From contig JARFXM010000006.1 in assembly GCA_029532625.1 (NCBI GenBank), forward strand, positions 1,612,001-1,676,000: DNA of 64,000 nt, in the 5' to 3' direction. Below, in pieces: positions 58,497-64,000 of this stretch; positions within the stretch are counted from its first letter, which is position 1, and each line of letters starts with the position of its first letter. The translations under genes and the position numbers were made by a program. The notes beneath the pieces were generated by a model. It was given only the letters and a program-made list of their open reading frames with translations. It was not told the DNA's origin and ran no database searches. Origin of the DNA: Lomentospora prolificans (Eukaryota > Ascomycota > Sordariomycetes > Microascales > Microascaceae).

Positions 58497-61400
58497 TGTC
58501 TCCGGTAAAAGTAAACCAGGATTGCAGCCCCCACATACCACATTGGTGTGGTTTGTCAGTTCTCACACACCGTTGTTCTTTCCTTCTTCATCTGGCACAA
58601 GTTGCTATCTTTCTTCGACAGATGCACTCGAATTCGGCCACCAAGCCATCCCATTGACGGAAAAGCAATTCGGGGCTAAGTGATCATGAGAGGGTCCCAC
58701 CTCGCCTTTGATCGAACAAAAGAAAATTGGTCCCAAAACATAGAGATCTTTGCTCGAGAGGGTTTGGCTTTACTGGCCGTTGCGTTTCCCCTCCTCAAGT
58801 CGTTGGTGTTTACCGGCGTTCAATAGGGACCCACCTGCGACTACGACCGAATCTACCCGACGGCAATGAAAAACGCTGAGGCGAAGTGGGCAGACCAAGC
58901 AACGCAGCTTTGAACGTAACGGTCAGGCCTGGAGAGGGATCTTCCCGTCTTCTCAACCTTGTCCCCTTTTTGCCATTTTCTTGCTGTTTGGAGGAGAGTA
59001 ATTTTACGAACCCTGGGATGATCTTCGATTGCTGAATGCGCGTCCGGGGTGCCTGTGCGCAATCAGCTCCCTCGCCCTCCCGTTCCGCGCCCTGCTGGTG
59101 TGGTTCACTGGCGAGAACAGGGATTAGTTAGAGGCGGCCTTCACTGCCACCTCGTCCAGGCCCAAGCTGCCATGGTCCACTCAGCAACTGTGATTCACTA
59201 GCTCTTTGATAAACCCACTAAACCACACTATGCCGAGTCCTTTCGCTCCTTCATTCGAGCGCGATATCCAATAAATCGCGGGGGACGTTCTCTTCTGCCA
59301 TTTTCGCGTCCTCACATGACGGCCTAGTAATGCGACCCTCCTCGCTCACTGGCTACTGTTGGGGACGAGCATCTGGGAGGCACTCAGGTGAGGCATACGA
59401 CTATCAATCCCCGCGACCAGATTGGCAAAGCACGAGGCATCGCATGAGCCAAGCAGGTTTTAGTGACCCTATACCGCTCCTCCCCTCGCTTGTTATACTT
59501 TGAACGGAGAGGACGGGCCAGCTCGAGAAGGGGGGTCGCGGACATGGGGGGTGTGCGCTCAAGTGAGGGGAGGGAGACGGAAGGGGAGAAAAAAAGCTTG
59601 AATGGTTGTTGCGCACCCTGTAACTTTACCGGAGGTTAGCTACGAGTAAGGGCTAGGTAGTAAACGCAATCGTGGAGTAGTCATGGCCAGATGACTAGCT
59701 TTCTCCGGATAAGGGTTCCTCTATCTGACGGCTGCAGGTAATCTAGCCGTCGGTGGAGGGGAGGAGGGGTGCAAGACGCATCGAAAGCAGTATAGTAGCA
59801 GTGCTAGCCGTCAAGCACTTACAGACCACGGGCAGCTTCGAGCGAAGAGCTAACATCAAAGAGGTTGGGGAAAGGACACGCACGATTACGACAACGGAAG
59901 TAAGCCGACAAGAGTGCAGAGAAAAATAACGGGCTGAGATTGATGGACGCTAATATAACGGCCTCAACCTTCTCAACTCGTGCAAGTTGTCATCATTCAA
60001 CATCCGCGAAGAAAAAGAAGAAGAAGCAGAAGGAAGAACCCCGAGCGAGCCAAATAGCACCGATATGCTTCAAAAAGGAAGTCTGGTTGTTCGACTCGGC
60101 GTTTTCCCCAGTTTTCCCGTCTCTTGCCATTTCGCAGGTGATGCTGCTCCTGGGTTGCACTCTACTAGGTACCTAACCCTCCGCCCACCACCACGCTGAT
60201 GAATATTGCTCTGGAATTTCAAGATTTCGTATTCAACACCAACCTCAATATTATGCCGGCAAAATTTTTTCTTCGTCAACGGCCCCCAAAGTTGCCCTCT
60301 TTCTGATCCCTTTCTTATGAATCGTCGGTGGGATTGGAGCGATCATGGTGGCATCCTTCACGGACATCCAATAGCTCCAAGCTGCCCCGTCTCGACTAGC
60401 TCGTGATTCGAGTATATTGGTTGGGACGATCATTGGTGCTCGTACATATCTCACTCTCGCTCACCAAATCGTTCAGCAGGAAAGCCTAATGCAATCTGAG
60501 TCGTGGGGGCGTTCCTTTGGTTTTTGGGGCGGAGGGCGCGCATTTCTCAACGGATCCCGGCTCTGGCTCGCCAGGTTCCCTTAGAGGCAGCTCGCAAGTC
60601 TAGACCATGGCCGTCTATTGGGCGTCCAAGAAGCCACAGTGCACACATACGGCCCGCACACCAATTGATCTCTATTTCAGTTGGTCTGGGGAGGGGTCTG
60701 GCTAGGAAAGCTTGGCGAGTCAATCATTGTCCGCTCCAGCCTAGAGCACCGTACTCCTCCACTGTCGTTCCAGCATCACAGACCTCAAGCCTGGCTATTG
60801 TGCTCTTCACAACCACCATTACCACTCTTGCCTTGCAAGTGGTTTAGCGTCGCATTACAAGGGGTCCTGTGTGGGTGGGGACAGAGGGTCCCCCTGTTTG
60901 CTCTACCTGCAGCAACCCAGGTTCGCACTACCAGGGTCGGTCTTGACGGGTGCTCAGAGGTAGTTCGGGTGGCATTGGGGCTCCGGGTGCCTCTGCTTTG
61001 TTTCTTGCTCGCAGAGTACTTCGAGAGGGGGTTTAAGAACAGAATGAGCCTTTTTTGCTTTGATGAGAAATGTGATGAGTGAAATTGCCCAATTACCCTT
61101 TGAAAGGGCAAGACGTGGGCAAGATTCGATGATATCCACGTTATTACGACAAGGGCACTCTTACAAAACCTGACAAGATTTACTAAAGGGGAAGCGATAT
61201 CACAATGGAGTGTACGAAGGTAGAGCGCAATAATATGATAGCACTGGGTTGATTGATCGCTTCACCACAAGCAAGTAACCAGTGAAGCAAGACCCCATTT
61301 TGCCCTCCTTGCTCAATACCGCCCCCAACGTCCAACAGCAGGTGAAGCTACCCCAACCTCCCTCTCGCCTAGCCTGCCAAAGGAGAGAGGGTAGTAACGG

Positions 61401-63103
61401 AATCCGTTCTAGCATCGATGCAGGTGCCCCGGAAGCCGTATGCAATGATGATTCGAGGTTTTCCGAGAGCGAAGAGAGGGGGGAAATTGCTCAGTCGGGA
61501 CTACCATCCCTGGGCAGAAGCACGAAATCTCCAATGCTTCGGAGCATATTATCAGTCGGCCTGTTCCCACCTTGCTGCGGAGTTTCTCCGCCTTACGCTT
61601 AAACGATGGGGTTTGTTGCGAGCAAAACAGCGGGCAAGGGAGTGGGCACTAGACAGGATCGAACTATGTAGATGCCTTCCCCCGAGCCCGGACCGAGGGT
61701 CAGGTACTTGGCAAGGCCACCGCAGTTAAAGTTGTATGATAGATATGTGTACCACTCGGAAAGGCAAGTTGAAGCATAAAAGTGGCGTCCACGGGGCGAT
61801 GCGGGCCGCGTGGACTTTTCGAATAGGGTTGTTCTACCCATTCCCTTTCCCTTTGGTGCACTTTCTCGTGTGTATCGGCGGTTGGGGGGGGGGGGGGGGA
61901 AGATCCGGAGCCCTCACAGGAAACAACATCCCCGCCACAACGTTCTCCCGCTCGGTGTTGACGGATTCGCGCATGATGAGGCTTGCTTTGTCGGCCAAAA
62001 TTATGCCGAAGGGGGGGGAACAAAAATGCGATTTGAGACTCCTCCCAGAGATTCGATGTTGGGGGATCACCGCCCGGGTCCAAAATCTCACTGCCACCCG
62101 GCTTAAACTTTCAAACGCATGGTCGTGAGTGATAACAAGGCTTAGCTATAATACGCGATCAGGAAACATTAAAAAGTTCAAGCCAGCCCTGTGCGCTCAT
62201 AGACACTGCAAGGCCACTTTTTTTTTTTTTTTTTCCTTTTCTTTTTTTTTCGATTTTGGTTTTAGGTGGACGCTAGTGGCTCGGCAGTCCACGCCAAGAC
62301 TGTAGAAATGACTCGGGGCCAGAGTCGGGCATCAATCGTTGGTAGCATTGATGGATCCCTTGATCGGTTGTGGCCTTGTCTTTTATTCGGTTTTGCTGCT
62401 GGGGGTGGGGGAGGACCAGCGCACGGCAAGCTGGGGCCTTTGTTAATCAGGGTTTAGCTGAGATCTCCATGCCGTTATTGACATGTTAGTTTTTGATAAG
62501 CATATAGATTGCGGGAAATTCTTCAAAGGGCCGAGGGGAAGTGCACAAGAGTGATTTTCGGCGGAAACCTGGTACGACTCTTGACAAACCGAGTGCGTAA
62601 CCGAGAATCCTCCTTCGCATGTTTCTGGAAATCAATGCAACCTGCTCCATTGTAGAGCAGCACAAACTGGCTCTCCTCCTATGTTAGAGTCAAAATTGTA
62701 CTGTAAACTTAGCGATGATTTTCCCACAAAATGGAAGAAGCCACCACTCGTATTCTCCACACAGCAAGCTGCAAAGTATGCGAAGAGAGGGGTGCCCCGT
62801 TCAACGGTCTTAGTTGTCATGGCGCTGTCGAAAATGGCATGGAACATTTTCCCCGCTAGGCATTAGAGTTGAGCCCCAGTAGGGACTAGCTCGGTCGTCG
62901 CCCGTGATGATCACCAAAATGATTCCCACCTCTACGAAGTAAAGCGAGGCTAATTGTATCCAGCTACATACGGATATGCTCGCCAACATGCTTACATGTA
63001 CCTAGATGTTGGCAGGTTGGCAGCATTCTTCACCACCGCGCCGGCGAAAATCGCCGACGCGAAGCAAGGTTAACGGCAACGGCCGCTTTGACAATCAGAG
63101 AGT

Positions 63104-63306
63104 AATTAGCCCAAAATAGAATTAGGTGTAAATCCGAGTTAAGTCGGGCTAAATAAAAATAGCAAAGTTGGTGTGTTGCGGGGAGCAATGCAAGTCTGCG
63201 TGATGTGCAGCGGAGGGACGAACAATATTGAAGCTAAATTAGCCCACAATAGGATGAAGAACATGGGCTAATTGTGCTCCATTCAGACTAAATGTGGGCT
63301 AATTTT
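63104..63306. repeat. Cluster of TTAGCCC repeats in both orientations
   Basis: TTAGCCC occurs at 63106-63112 and 63239-63245, and its complement GGGCTAA at 63146-63152, 63265-63271 and 63296-63302. AATTAGCCCAAAATAG (from 63104) and AATTAGCCCACAATAG (from 63237) are a 15/16 direct repeat. AAATTAGCCCACA (63236-63248) and TGTGGGCTAATTT (63294-63306) are a perfect 13-bp inverted repeat. Confidence 0.8.
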
Positions 63307-64000
63307 ATCTCAGGTACGCCGCCGCACCAACTACGTCTTGGCCAGCTCGGTAGGGCCTTTTGGGGAAAGCTGTCGGAAGCGGGATGAGAGAATCCGAAGA
63401 AGGTCAGAATGGAACCATGCCAGTGACGATCACAGGTCGCGGGCGCGCGCGACATGGATACAAGGCAATAGTGTGTGGATGACTTTGCACCTCGAAGCTG
63501 GCAGGTGTGGAGGTGGAGGGCTGCTTGACCATGCACCCAACCGGGACAGGGCGGTGAGCAAGGGAGGGGGGAAAGGGACGAAAAAGCTCGGGCCATTATG
63601 GCTTGCCGGTCCTCAGCAGGAACTCCTTGGCCAGCTGCCGTGCCTCGCGCATGGGATTGGTCGAAAATTCCACAATGGCCCTCCTTTCATAATCAGCTCA
63701 CTAGGACCTTTTCTCCCTCTCTCTGACCATTGTTCTGTCCCACCCTAGTCCCTCTTGCATCTTAGGCCCCACCTCTTCCTCTCATCCCTGCATGGGCCGC
63801 TTCGCACGCTGAGCATATCCCGCCCCCCGTTTCTTTAGCGCAGCTTCCTCGTCGCAATAATTAATGCACGATCTTACGGCACACTAGCCAATCCGCGGAC
63901 GTATCGGACCCTCGCCTATGCTCGTAACCCCTGTTCCATCACACGCGCTAGAATCGGTTGGTCCCGCGTCCCTGTTGGTTCTGCACGAGCCTCGACGTCG

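Larger units (their letters stand above)
52783..64000. other. 11-kb gene-poor terminal region
   Basis: I find no gene that I can support. Two overlapping, opposed ORFs (53166-54080 minus, 304 codons; 53964-54671 plus, 235 codons) have no recognised domain. Other ORFs are shorter than 160 codons. Features seen are a hairpin at 55935-55959, a 20-base G run at 58477-58496, a 16-base G run at 61884-61899 and a TTAGCCC repeat cluster at 63104-63306. No transposase or reverse transcriptase pattern was recognised. Confidence 0.45.

Overview
This window is nuclear DNA from a filamentous ascomycete (Pezizomycotina, most likely a Sordariomycete). The evidence is short GT-AG introns (mostly 70-240 bp) with CTAAC-type branch points, long pyrimidine-rich leaders, alternating convergent and divergent genes without operons, and protein families typical of this group (Bem46 hydrolase, RCR protein, fibroin-3-like Cys-rich membrane protein, LYAR zinc finger, PEX10, ERD1-like EXS protein, SAM-PH protein). 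The species cannot be named from the sequence alone.

Layout. 1-1133: 3' end of an NF-X1/FAP1-type zinc-finger gene (+). 2992-4440: Bem46-type alpha/beta hydrolase (-). 4.4-10.5 kb: gene-poor, with one possible degraded ORF near 6.3-6.9 kb and the probable long leader of the next gene. 10553-12368: LYAR-type nucleolar protein (+). 13277-14470: PEX10 (-). 15185-16455: ERD1-like EXS protein (+). 20378-21769: unrecognised basic Ser/Pro-rich protein (+). 23759-24970: Nudix CoA pyrophosphatase (+), with a possible extra 5' exon at 23129. 25278-26295: Ctr copper transporter (-). 27358-28182: 3-hydroxyanthranilate 3,4-dioxygenase (+). 28494-29438: FAH-family hydrolase (-). 30.6-31.4 kb: apparent remnant of a retrotransposon gag-like ORF (-). 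31935-32672: conserved-looking coiled-coil protein (+). 35219-35785: RCR protein (+). 36731-37865: fungal-specific transcription-factor-like protein (-). 42359-43833: fibroin-3-like membrane protein (+). 45235-46519: vacuolar membrane/STIMATE-like protein (-). 48103-49164: mitoribosomal protein with a superoxide dismutase fold (+). 50241-52782: SAM-PH protein (-). 52.8-64 kb: no gene that I can support.

The genes are mainly housekeeping: peroxisome import (PEX10), Golgi/ER retention (ERD1), copper uptake, NAD synthesis from tryptophan (BNA1), mitochondrial translation, ribosome biogenesis and cell-surface organisation. I see no secondary-metabolite cluster, CRISPR-like array or other multi-gene system. 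Gene models were spliced by hand, with reading-phase agreement and family conservation as checks. The most notable items are a GC-AG intron in the dioxygenase gene, a stop-free multiple-of-three intron in the mitoribosomal gene, a possible N-terminal exon joining in phase to the Nudix gene, a 15-cysteine stretch beside the membrane segment of the fibroin-like protein, a gag remnant, a probably frameshifted ORF at 34.3-34.8 kb, and a cluster of TTAGCCC inverted and direct repeats near 63.1-63.3 kb.
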